DNA from: an uncultured Bacteroidales bacterium
GTDB taxonomy: Bacteria > Bacteroidota > Bacteroidia > Bacteroidales > UBA932
DNA length: 21,900 bases
Direction: 5' to 3'
Assembly (NCBI GenBank): GCA_900546395.1
Contig: URDD01000044.1
Location: 1-21,900 of the forward strand
Shown here: positions 1 through 7,644 of the stretch, piece after piece
Layout of the letters: every line of letters starts with the position of its first letter
Position numbering within the stretch: the first letter of the stretch is position 1
Notes under the pieces: generated by a model
Told to the model about the DNA's origin: nothing
What the model saw: the letters and a program-made list of their open reading frames with translations, nothing else
The model's database searches: none
Program-made: the position numbers and the translations under genes

Positions 1-70
1 GGACCTGCACCGAAGGTGTGGGAGGGATTTAGTTTTCCGTTGTCATCCAAATCTGATTATTGTACTTATA

Positions 71-114
71 GAAAAAAAGAGGTGACCTCAAAGTCTTATG
101 ACTTTTGGGTCACC
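71..114 (-). terminator. Rho-independent terminator of the TonB receptor gene
   Basis: An inverted repeat lies at 81-114, with arms GGTGACC/GGTCACC and AAAGTC/GACTTT separated by two mismatched positions and a TTAT loop. On the minus strand it is followed by a run of seven T (A-tract at 72-78). It sits about 50 bp past the stop of the receptor gene, so it most likely ends that transcript and possibly the whole upstream operon. Confidence 0.85.
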
Positions 115-165
115 CTCCGGAACATAATACTGGAAGGCCAGTGGCTGTCCAGATTACAAAAGCTG

Positions 166-2469
166 CTAAAGATAGAACTTGGCTCCTACAAACCAGGTGC
201 GCGGAAGTGACGGTCCGTAGATGTAGGCAGCGTCTTTCTGTACTCCATAATCAATGTCTTTCTGATATGCGTCCAGCACATTCTTTACACCAGCATTGAT
301 TTCCAGTCTCAGGTTTCCTGTCAGGTGGAAATCATAGGAAAATTTCAGACTCATATCCCAGAAGTCAGGAGTAAGGAAGTTGGTGTCCTGTGCGATGACT
401 CCTGCATTGTGCTCGACAAGCATCCGTCCGGTGTAGTTTCCGAACAGTGAAGCCTTGAAGTGGTCGGTGATATTGTATGAGGCAGTGAGGTAGGCATAGT
501 GGTCTGGTGAGCGGAACATCCTTTTCTCGGCAGCTACGTCGTCTGACCACTGGCGCGCTTCAGTATATTGGCTTTTCTGGAATGTGTATCCTATCTGTGC
601 TTCGAACTGGCCTGGTATTCCGGCTTTCGCCTCTACTGAAAGACCTCCGACTCTTGCTCCATCGGCATTGCGTCTTTCCTTTATAATGTTGCCATCATCA
701 TCAGTGCCTATCTTCTGCAGAGTGAAGATATTATCCAGCATAGTGTAGAATCCCTCTACAAGGAAATTTGTCTGAACCTTCCCGAAACTGTGATAGTAGT
801 CGGCAGAAGCACTGAAACTGTGTGAGTATTCCGGCCTTAGGTCCGGAGAAATGCGTATTATGGCTACTTTGTTGTCCAGGGCATCTATGTGCAGGTCTTC
901 GTTGTATGCCTGCGGAGCCCTGAATCCGCTTGCCCAGCTGGCTCTGAGTCCCAGGTCTTTGACAGGGCTGTAACGAAGGTTCACACGTGGCGAGAATACG
1001 GCTTTCTTCATCATATTGTGTTTGTCTGCCCTGATTCCTATGAGAATGCTGAGTTTGTCGTTTTTCCACTCGTTCTGAAGATATGCCCCGATTGTGCTGG
1101 TACTTTGTGCAAAGTCGCGGTTGTAGCCGATATATATGTCGTGCAGTTTGTTGTAGTTGTATTCTGCACCGGCTGTAAGTTCAGCGGGCATAAAGAAAAG
1201 CTTGTGGAATCTGTATGTGTATTGTGCCCCTGCAACTGCTGTTATGTCTGATGTCGCACCGTATGCATCCGGATTTTGCTCTGTTCCGTAATAGCTGTCC
1301 CTGTCAATGTTCTGGGCGGCCGTATATACGGACAGATAGTGTCTCTCGTTGGCTCCGAACCAGTCGAATGTCAGGCTTCCTCCATCTATCTTATGGTTAA
1401 GCTGCTCAGCAATGTCAGCAAGGTGGGGCGGTCTGTCAAAAGCGTTTCCTCCTCTGCGGAATTCGTGGATGTGATGGTATTCCGCAGTGATGCGTGTCTG
1501 TCTGCCGGTTTTGTAATACCCTCTGAATCCGATAGTTTCAGAGTTGAGTTCAGGTATGTCGGAAAAACCGTCCCCATTTCTGTCATAAGAACCTCTGTCC
1601 TTGACCATTCCGAATATGTATGCTCCCATACGGTAGTCATCGGATACGAAAGAGCCGTTGAGTGATGTATTGAAGTCTGCAGGGCCCTTTTCGAGAATGT
1701 TTGTAGTGTTGGAAAGGTTGAATGAGTTGCGCAGAGGCTCTTTGGTAATGATGTTTACTACTCCTCCTATGGCATTGGCTCCGAACAGTGCGGAACCTCC
1801 TCCTCTTACCACTTCCACTCTTTCAATCATTGAAAGCGGAAGCTGCTCGAGTCCATAGACTGCTGCAAGAGAACTGAATATAGGCTTGCTGTCCAGAAGA
1901 ATCTGAGAGTATTGTCCTTCCAGACCGTTGATTCTCAGCTGTGTGGTACCGCAGTTGCCGCAGTTGTTCTCCACTCTGAGTCCTGGCTGGAAGTTCATAG
2001 TTTCGGAAAGGTTGCATGAAGCAGTACTTTCGAAGAGTTTGGATGAGACTATATTCACTATATTCGGTGCAGTCTTGCGGCTGGTTTCGTTCCGGCTTGC
2101 AGACACTACGGTGCCGTTGAGTGCAAGTGCTTCTTCTTCTATTTCAAAGTTTATTTCCAGTGTTTTTCCACGTACGAGTGTCACTGTCTTTTCTACCGGG
2201 GCATAGCCGAAATATGCCGTTACAAGTCTTGTTTCTCCTGCCGGCAGGTTTTTTATGAAGTAGTGTCCGGAGGCATCCGTCATTGCCCCTATGGTGGTAC
2301 CTTTTACCATTACTGCCACATCAGGAAGATGCTCTCCTGTCTTTTTGTCTATTACATGACCGATTACATGTGCATCGGTGACGTCTCTGTCTTCTGTATT
2401 TGTATTGTCTGCAAACAGACTGTATGAAAGGAGCAGACACACTGCCCCCGTGAATATGTTTTTAATCAT
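166..2469 (-). CDS. TonB-dependent outer-membrane receptor with CarboxypepD_reg-like domain
   Basis: Outer-membrane importer of 767 aa that would take up a substrate using TonB energy. A signal peptide covers about residues 1-20 (cleavage near LFA-DN). A CarboxypepD_reg-like beta-sandwich spans about 35-110, a TonB-box-like stretch is near 119-127, the plug covers about 130-245 (with RVEVVRGGGSALFG and NIITKEP, typical of the CirA/BtuB-like group), and the beta-barrel fills the rest. The plug contains a CxxC (Cys170, Cys173) plus Cys152, which is uncommon for an exported domain and hints at a metal or redox-related ligand. There is no SusD partner, so glycan import is unlikely. The gene is last in the minus-strand run, 186 bp after a small His-rich membrane protein. 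The class is sure; the substrate (metal, haem, siderophore or cobalamin) is not visible. No cobalamin riboswitch was seen upstream. Confidence 0.93.
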   Translation of the reverse strand: MIKNIFTGAVCLLLSYSLFADNTNTEDRDVTDAHVIGHVIDKKTGEHLPDVAVMVKGTTIGAMTDASGHYFIKNLPAGETRLVTAYFGYAPVEKTVTLVRGKTLEINFEIEEEALALNGTVVSASRNETSRKTAPNIVNIVSSKLFESTASCNLSETMNFQPGLRVENNCGNCGTTQLRINGLEGQYSQILLDSKPIFSSLAAVYGLEQLPLSMIERVEVVRGGGSALFGANAIGGVVNIITKEPLRNSFNLSNTTNILEKGPADFNTSLNGSFVSDDYRMGAYIFGMVKDRGSYDRNGDGFSDIPELNSETIGFRGYYKTGRQTRITAEYHHIHEFRRGGNAFDRPPHLADIAEQLNHKIDGGSLTFDWFGANERHYLSVYTAAQNIDRDSYYGTEQNPDAYGATSDITAVAGAQYTYRFHKLFFMPAELTAGAEYNYNKLHDIYIGYNRDFAQSTSTIGAYLQNEWKNDKLSILIGIRADKHNMMKKAVFSPRVNLRYSPVKDLGLRASWASGFRAPQAYNEDLHIDALDNKVAIIRISPDLRPEYSHSFSASADYYHSFGKVQTNFLVEGFYTMLDNIFTLQKIGTDDDGNIIKERRNADGARVGGLSVEAKAGIPGQFEAQIGYTFQKSQYTEARQWSDDVAAEKRMFRSPDHYAYLTASYNITDHFKASLFGNYTGRMLVEHNAGVIAQDTNFLTPDFWDMSLKFSYDFHLTGNLRLEINAGVKNVLDAYQKDIDYGVQKDAAYIYGPSLPRTWFVGAKFYL

Positions 2470-2560
2470 TGCTTTTACTTTTATTGTTTAGGCCGATGGC
2501 CTGTATTATGAGGTAAGATTTGTCAGTCTTTGGAAAATTTCTGTAAAGAATGACTTTAGT

Positions 2561-2610
2561 CAGTGTGTCCGCAAAAGGAAACACTGTGGTGCAATGGGGT
2601 TATTCCATTG
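2561..2610 (-). other. Two consecutive hairpins in the leader of the TonB receptor gene
   Basis: Two inverted repeats lie side by side in the 186-bp gap before the receptor gene. The first is CAGTGT...ACACTG at 2561-2586 (six pairs, one mismatch, then TCC/GGA, six-base loop). The second is CAATGG...CCATTG at 2592-2610 with a seven-base loop. Neither is followed by a T-run on the minus strand, so they are not plain terminators. They may stabilise or process the mRNA between the His-rich gene and the receptor gene, or be a regulator site. Function is inferred only. Confidence 0.45.
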
Positions 2611-2655
2611 TGCCCATCATGAACATTTGTTTATGTCCTGAGGATAGTGTTTTTA

Positions 2656-3012
2656 TTATAAAGTAAAAGCAGGGGGTGCGCGCAGTCCGTATATATGGAC
2701 CGGATGTATGCCGGAGTGGCTTACATATCTGTCAGTGCATTCTGCGAAAAGCAGACTGAAAGACACCAGTGGAGAAAATACAGACTCGGCTGCAGTAGAA
2801 ACCATATTCGACAGAGACAGCACCAACTGTGCCTGCTGCTGGTTATGCCTTGGTGAATCTGTATCCGGAAAAGCGTGTGAGTGTGTAAGAGGCTTTCCGT
2901 TGAAAGTATGCGTGTGGTAAAAGAGATTAGACCCGCTCCAGTATTCTGCAAAAAGCAGAAGCAGCAGGGCGGCTCCCAAATTTTTAAGTAAAACTCTTTT
3001 CTTCAGACGCAT
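2656..3012 (-). CDS. Small His-rich membrane or periplasmic protein
   Basis: Protein of 118 aa with a basic N-terminus and a hydrophobic segment at about 8-22 (signal or anchor), then a histidine-rich stretch with HTH (residues 33-35) and HSH (44-46). There are more His at 56, 99, 103 and 106, and a second weakly hydrophobic part at about 71-90. It ends shortly after LRAPP. Paired His motifs outside the membrane suggest binding of a transition metal such as zinc or copper. Small proteins of this look are, as I recall, found beside TonB receptors in Bacteroidetes, but I cannot name a family. It lies directly upstream of the receptor gene and 48 bp after a lipoprotein gene. A TAACTTTG element (3020-3027) lies only 7 bp before the ATG, so either the mRNA is nearly leaderless or that match is chance. 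Metal binding is inference. Confidence 0.75.
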   Translation of the reverse strand: MRLKKRVLLKNLGAALLLLLFAEYWSGSNLFYHTHTFNGKPLTHSHAFPDTDSPRHNQQQAQLVLSLSNMVSTAAESVFSPLVSFSLLFAECTDRYVSHSGIHPVHIYGLRAPPAFTL

Positions 3013-3060
3013 AGGCCGGCAAAGTTAAAAAAATTTTTAAAACAGTTTTCCCTGAGGGCT

Positions 3061-4017
3061 CTATTCTTCTGTTTTTTTCTTCATAATATGAAAATTATAC
3101 GGAGACTCATAGTACAGGTTTCCTGTCACTGTCATCCTTTCTCCGCTTGAGGTGTGTATCAGAAAGGCTTTGTAGGGGAGAGAATACCAGTACAGGCCTA
3201 CGACCGGTGTGTATTCCCATTTTTCCATTGGAGGGGTAACAACTTCTACTGCAGTTTCAGGATTCACATCAGGAGTCAGGTTCTGCTTTCCTGAATCTGC
3301 AAGCAGGGCATGAGTACCTTTCATTTCCGCCTTTCCGTCTGTAATGTCCGGGATTTCCACTTTGGTGTCACGGGCTATGAGTTTGTCAAGTTTTGCTCCT
3401 GTGTCTGGGTAGATAGAGAGGACATTAAACTCAGCTGTCTTGAACTGCTCCCGGTATGGGTATATGAGTGATGTTATCGGAGTGTCGCCGTTGTTGTGTA
3501 TTGAAAACCCGGAGCCGACTCTTGCCATTACATCTGAGTATTTCATTGATTTGAAGTCATATTCTATCTTTTCCACGATGAATTTGTCTCCCGGAAGAAA
3601 TGTGATTTTTATTTCTCTTCTCTGCCATTCGTTGCCTACAATGATTGAAAAATCTACCGGGCTGTCTGATATATTGCGAGACTGGATTATCTCAAGAGAC
3701 TTGTCATCATTCCGTTCTACTGTAAATGTCATCAGCGGAGATTCTGCCTTTATGCTTACATGTCCCTTTGCAGCCATTGTATTATACTGTTCATCCTGAC
3801 TTCCGTCGGGGAAAGTGACTGTATATGTGAATTGCGTATATCCGCGCGACTCGAGGATGTTCCAGTTGCCGGAAAGAAAATCTATCCTGGTTTCTTCTTT
3901 ATCTACAGTAACGGCGATGTCCCCCTCCAGGAATCTGTCGATGAAGACATCCCTGTTGCATCCTGAAAGAAGCATCAGTATCATAATAGTGAAGGAGACG
4001 GCGTATATCGTTTTCAT
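3061..4017 (-). CDS. Lipoprotein of unknown function
   Basis: Protein of 318 aa with a type II signal peptide: basic start, hydrophobic core and a lipobox LSGC with the lipidated Cys at residue 20. It should therefore be anchored in the inner or outer membrane. I do not recognise a catalytic motif. The region just after the Cys (DVFIDRF, then alternating hydrophobic/polar strands such as FTYTVTFPDG) suggests beta-sandwich domains facing the periplasm or cell surface. The gene is 47 bp downstream of the PagL-like gene and 48 bp upstream of the His-rich gene, all on one strand, which makes co-transcription plausible. A partnership with the PagL-like protein is suggested only by position. Confidence 0.85.
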   Translation of the reverse strand: MKTIYAVSFTIMILMLLSGCNRDVFIDRFLEGDIAVTVDKEETRIDFLSGNWNILESRGYTQFTYTVTFPDGSQDEQYNTMAAKGHVSIKAESPLMTFTVERNDDKSLEIIQSRNISDSPVDFSIIVGNEWQRREIKITFLPGDKFIVEKIEYDFKSMKYSDVMARVGSGFSIHNNGDTPITSLIYPYREQFKTAEFNVLSIYPDTGAKLDKLIARDTKVEIPDITDGKAEMKGTHALLADSGKQNLTPDVNPETAVEVVTPPMEKWEYTPVVGLYWYSLPYKAFLIHTSSGERMTVTGNLYYESPYNFHIMKKKTEE

Positions 4018-4064
4018 CTGTATTTATTCAGGTTTCACAATTAATGAAAATTTGTGCGGAAAAG

Positions 4065-5291
4065 TTACTTTTCTCTCATTCTTCTGGAGTTGAATCTGTA
4101 TCCTATACCTATCATCAGGTTGTTCGGGTCCTTGAATCTGTAAAGCTGGTATCCGATATGGACAAACAGATTCCTGAACACGTCAGCCTTCAGTGCGAAA
4201 ATCTGGTAGAATGACTCTGTATCGTCACCTTTTGCAATAAGGTTCTTTCCTATACCTATGTTTATGGAGAATACCGGCATTACAATTTCTGCCCTTGCCG
4301 AGATACCGAGGGAAATCTGTTCAATAGCCGGCGGCCTGTGGAACTTTATTTCCATGTGTGCATTCGGACAGTCGTTGGCAATATGGTCCTTTATGTTCGC
4401 GCTTTCGTCAAACTGCATATCCAGCGAGAGTCCGGCGCGGAAGAAGCGGCTGAAGTTGTAAAGAGGGTTGAAATTGAAGCCGGCGACACCGAATTTTCCC
4501 GGTACTATATATGCACCGTCGTCAAATATAACCGCTTTTTTCCTTGCTGCTCCATACAGAATGATGTCATAGCTCACATGCTTGTGGAACTCTCCGCGTT
4601 TCCAGGATTTTCTTTCAAGCCTTGGGGCGCTTTCTCCTCCGAAAGAGCGGTGTATCCCGAGACGGCCTTCTATGGTATTGACACCTGCATTGGGATATTT
4701 GGTGTTGCCGTTGGAATAGTGTGAAAGGGCAGCTCCTGCTGTCAGACTCCAGTGTGGGGCGAAACTCCAGTTCAGGAGAAGTCCCAGGTTGATGTAGGCA
4801 TTCATCTTTGATCCTACGACGTAGTTCCTTGCATTGGATTCTTCATCAAAAGGCCTCCATCCGAACGATATTCCGAAGTTCCATTCGTAGTCCAGGGAAA
4901 GGTTGGGTGCCAGAGAGGCTATTCTGGAGTTCTGGAAAATAAAGAGGGCGGTGGGGGTTCCTACTTCGATGCCATTGCAGAAAGTGTTGTATGCCAGACC
5001 GATTCCCTGTGAAGTATATGGGTATGAATCTCCGAAATATGTACCGGGATTCCATCGGAAGCTGTATTTGAGGTGTGTGGAAAATGTCTTTCTTATGGGG
5101 CTTCCTTCAGAATTTTCTCCCTTGAAAAACGGATTTGTCTGGAAAACATAGCCTCCGGCACCGCTCAGACTTGCACTATGTGTTATGCGCGGCTTTTCCG
5201 GCGCGTTATCATTAATAGCAGAAGCCGCAGCTGATAGGGATACAAGCCCGAATGCAGCCGCGGCATATAAAGTTTTCAAGATTCCGGTCAT
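4065..5291 (-). CDS. PagL-like acyloxyacyl hydrolase / lipid A 3-O-deacylase family outer-membrane protein
   Basis: Protein of 408 aa with a signal peptide (residues 1 to about 25, ending AAASA) followed by repeated amphipathic strands, as in an outer-membrane barrel. Residues 188-204 contain LSHYSNGNTKYPNAG. This matches the HxSN...PN.G signature of PagL-type lipid A deacylases, in which a His/Ser pair (here His191 and Ser193) with a nearby acid does the hydrolysis; Glu208 is a possible third member, although the spacing differs from what I remember for Pseudomonas PagL. PagL enzymes trim an acyl chain from lipid A in the outer membrane. The protein is about twice the length of classical PagL, so extra strands or a loop domain exist. 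It starts 18 bp after purC and is followed by an unknown lipoprotein gene. The family is likely; the activity is inferred. Confidence 0.75.
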   Translation of the reverse strand: MTGILKTLYAAAAFGLVSLSAAASAINDNAPEKPRITHSASLSGAGGYVFQTNPFFKGENSEGSPIRKTFSTHLKYSFRWNPGTYFGDSYPYTSQGIGLAYNTFCNGIEVGTPTALFIFQNSRIASLAPNLSLDYEWNFGISFGWRPFDEESNARNYVVGSKMNAYINLGLLLNWSFAPHWSLTAGAALSHYSNGNTKYPNAGVNTIEGRLGIHRSFGGESAPRLERKSWKRGEFHKHVSYDIILYGAARKKAVIFDDGAYIVPGKFGVAGFNFNPLYNFSRFFRAGLSLDMQFDESANIKDHIANDCPNAHMEIKFHRPPAIEQISLGISARAEIVMPVFSINIGIGKNLIAKGDDTESFYQIFALKADVFRNLFVHIGYQLYRFKDPNNLMIGIGYRFNSRRMREK

Positions 5292-5309
5292 ACTTCCGAT
5301 TTGAAGTGC

Positions 5310-6266
5310 CTACAGATTTTTAAGGCACTCGGTTACGTTGGCAGAAATCCTTTCAAGAATGCTTTCTTCTCCGGATACACCTTCTGCTGCCACGAATTTT
5401 TCTCCGGTAATGCTTTCGTAAAGCTCAATATATCTTTCAGTGATGCCCTTGATGATTTCAGGAGTCATTTCAGGGACTGCCTGTCCTTCCTGTCCCTGGA
5501 AGCCGTTAGCCATAAGCCACTCGCGTACGAACTCTTTGGAGAGCTGTTTCTGCTTTTCGCCTTTGGCCAGCCTTTCTTCATAGCCTTCAGCATAGAAATA
5601 TCTTGAAGAGTCAGGAGTGTGGACTTCGTCCATAAGGTAGATTACTCCGTCTTTCTTTCCGAATTCATATTTTGTATCTACGAGAATCAGCCCCATCTTC
5701 GCAGCGATTTCAGTACCGCGCTGGAAAATCGCACGGGTGTATTTTTCGAGCTGTTCGTAATCCTCGCGGCTTACAAGTCCCTGTGCTATGATTTCCTCTT
5801 TTGAAATATCTTCGTCGTGTCCTTCCGCTGCTTTTGAGGTAGGGGTGATAAGAGGCTCGGGGAATTTCTGGTTTTCAACCATTCCGTCAGGCATTTCCAC
5901 TCCGCAGATAGTGCGTTTTCCTGCCTTGTATTCTCTCCATGCATGACCTGAAAGATAGCCGCGGATGACCATTTCTACCTTGAAAGGCTCGCATTTGTGT
6001 CCTACAGTGACCATCGGATCCGGAACTGCTATTTTCCAGTTAGGGAGAATGTCTGAGGTAGCATCGAGGAACTTCTCGGCTATCTGATTGAGAACCTGTC
6101 CTTTGAAAGGAATTCCTTTAGGAAGAACTACGTCGAATGCAGAAATTCTGTCAGATACGACCATTACCAGATACTTGCCGTCGATGTCATATACATCGCG
6201 TACCTTGCCTGTGTATTTCCCTGTCTGTCCCGGGAAATGGAAATCTGTCTTGACAATTGCGTCCAT
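5310..6266 (-). CDS. purC: Phosphoribosylaminoimidazole-succinocarboxamide (SAICAR) synthase
   Basis: Cytoplasmic enzyme of de novo purine synthesis that joins CAIR and aspartate using ATP to give SAICAR. Full length (318 aa, the longer form that also occurs in Bacteroidetes). Family motifs are present: GKVRDVYDIDGKYLVMVVSDRI near the N-terminus (ATP-binding lobe), SAFDVVLP, the VIRGYLSGHAWREY block, PLITPTSKAAEGHDE, and LVDTKYEFG followed by DEVHTPDSSRYF (substrate and Mg binding). The gene follows cyuA by 49 bp, with a promoter-like element between them, and is followed after 18 bp by the PagL-like gene. The link between purine synthesis and the envelope genes downstream is probably only shared transcription. 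Confidence 0.97.
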   Translation of the reverse strand: MDAIVKTDFHFPGQTGKYTGKVRDVYDIDGKYLVMVVSDRISAFDVVLPKGIPFKGQVLNQIAEKFLDATSDILPNWKIAVPDPMVTVGHKCEPFKVEMVIRGYLSGHAWREYKAGKRTICGVEMPDGMVENQKFPEPLITPTSKAAEGHDEDISKEEIIAQGLVSREDYEQLEKYTRAIFQRGTEIAAKMGLILVDTKYEFGKKDGVIYLMDEVHTPDSSRYFYAEGYEERLAKGEKQKQLSKEFVREWLMANGFQGQEGQAVPEMTPEIIKGITERYIELYESITGEKFVAAEGVSGEESILERISANVTECLKNL

Positions 6267-6295
6267 TTTTATTCGTTTTTAAATTTTGAGCGGTG

Positions 6296-6303
6296 CAAAA
6301 ATA
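6296..6303 (-). promoter_or_regulatory. Candidate promoter -7 element for purC
   Basis: On the minus strand the sequence reads TATTTTTG, fitting the Bacteroidetes -7 consensus TAnnTTTG, about 30 bp before the purC ATG. The expected -33 TTTG is not evident and would fall inside the end of cyuA. This element would let purC be expressed apart from cyuA, but the match is short. Confidence 0.4.
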
Positions 6304-6315
6304 GTCAAAATAATT

Positions 6316-7644
6316 TTACTTGCATACCATTATGTCCAGAATCATCGTGTCAGTGTTCTGCATTCCTACAGAACCGATTTTTCCAAGATTCCGGATGGTT
6401 TTCTCAATGTCTTTTTCAATAATGCCGTCATGTTCGGATATGCATGTGCCGTCCATTGCCAGTACTGCGGACTGGATTGCCGATGATACTCCCGAAGCTA
6501 CCTTCATTGCGCATCCTACCTTGGCCCCGTCACATACCATTCCGGTAATATTTCCTATCATATTCTTTATAGCAGCGCAGATATGCTCATAATCTCCTCC
6601 GCGCAGATATACGATACCGCATGAGGAACCGGTAGATGCGATGACGCATCCGCACAATGCTGAGAGTTTTCCCAGATAGCCTTTAATATGTATGGCCACA
6701 AGATGGCTGAGTATCAGTGCCCTGGCAAGCTCCTCATCCGGAGTTCCGTATTTCATTGCGTATGCTATTACAGGCATAGTGACAGTGATTCCCTGATTTC
6801 CGCTTCCGGAGTTACTCATTGCAGGAAGTGTGCATCCTGCCATTCGGGCATCAGATGCAGCTGCAGTAAGTGACATGGCGTAGCTCATGAAGTCATTGCC
6901 GAAAACGGACAGGTAGTTTTCCGAGTTTATGGTCTTTCCTACTTTCAGTCCGTACTCTCCGGACAGTCCTTCACAGGCAAGTCTGAGATTCATGTCCCTT
7001 GATTCAAGTATGAAACGGATGTCTTCAAAATCAGCACTTTGGGCGAATTCGTATATTTCCCTGACACTCAAATGGTAGTCAAGGGTCGTCTTATGCTCCT
7101 CCTTTGTTCCTCCGGTTTCCGTGCGGTTGTTTTCTAGTACGTTACCGTCAAAGCTTGTTTCTACGATATTGTCGTGGTCATCTTCTATGACAGAGTATGC
7201 TTTGTGGGTATCTCCGGCAGAGACAGTGACTTTTGTATACAGCTTGTGTCCTGTTTCGCTTCTTGAAATCTTCACCTTGCCGGCTGCGACAAGCTCTTTG
7301 GCTCTTTTGACAGCACCGTCGCACAAGTCGTGCAGTACCTCAAGTCCATAACATGACTTTCCGCATACTACTCCGAGGGCTGCTGCAATATGGAGACCTA
7401 TCATTCCGGTTCCCGGAATTCCGACTCCCATTCCGTTTTTCAGGATATTTCCGCTGACTTCTACATTGATGTCGAAATCTGCGGTTTTTCTCCATTCCTC
7501 TGTTTTGCATTCCGGACAGTTTTCTGTCAGGATTTCAACGGCTTTGGATGCCGCCAATGCTACGGTTATCGGTTCTGTGCATCCCAGAGCCGGCTTCACT
7601 TCCTTTTTTACAAGTTCAATGATTTCTGCCTGTCGTGGTGTCAT
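6316..7644 (-). CDS. cyuA: L-cysteine desulfidase / UPF0597 (serine dehydratase alpha-like) protein
   Basis: Cytoplasmic iron-sulfur enzyme (442 aa) of the CyuA/YhaM family, which breaks L-cysteine into pyruvate, ammonia and hydrogen sulfide. The N-terminus has the family hallmark PALGCTEP (Cys22). Further on are GCTLPAMSNSGSGNQG (Cys271), ALCGCVIASTGSSCG (Cys331, 333, 342) and CDGAKVGC (Cys371, 378), which should supply the cluster ligands. The start codon overlaps the stop of the preceding amidase-like gene as ATGA, so the two are probably translationally coupled. No cysteine transporter is adjacent, unlike the enterobacterial cyuPA pair. Naming rests on the family; substrate preference (cysteine versus serine) cannot be read from sequence. 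Confidence 0.88.
   Translation of the reverse strand: MTPRQAEIIELVKKEVKPALGCTEPITVALAASKAVEILTENCPECKTEEWRKTADFDINVEVSGNILKNGMGVGIPGTGMIGLHIAAALGVVCGKSCYGLEVLHDLCDGAVKRAKELVAAGKVKISRSETGHKLYTKVTVSAGDTHKAYSVIEDDHDNIVETSFDGNVLENNRTETGGTKEEHKTTLDYHLSVREIYEFAQSADFEDIRFILESRDMNLRLACEGLSGEYGLKVGKTINSENYLSVFGNDFMSYAMSLTAAASDARMAGCTLPAMSNSGSGNQGITVTMPVIAYAMKYGTPDEELARALILSHLVAIHIKGYLGKLSALCGCVIASTGSSCGIVYLRGGDYEHICAAIKNMIGNITGMVCDGAKVGCAMKVASGVSSAIQSAVLAMDGTCISEHDGIIEKDIEKTIRNLGKIGSVGMQNTDTMILDIMVCK

Noticed and set aside
1..165. 3' end of another gene or a tRNA at the window edge
   Set aside because: A short open frame exists, but no motif or cloverleaf can be supported; beyond the terminator at 71-114 I see nothing.
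2470..2655. Cobalamin riboswitch before the TonB receptor
   Set aside because: The gap is short and lacks the conserved B12-box sequence; only two simple hairpins are present.
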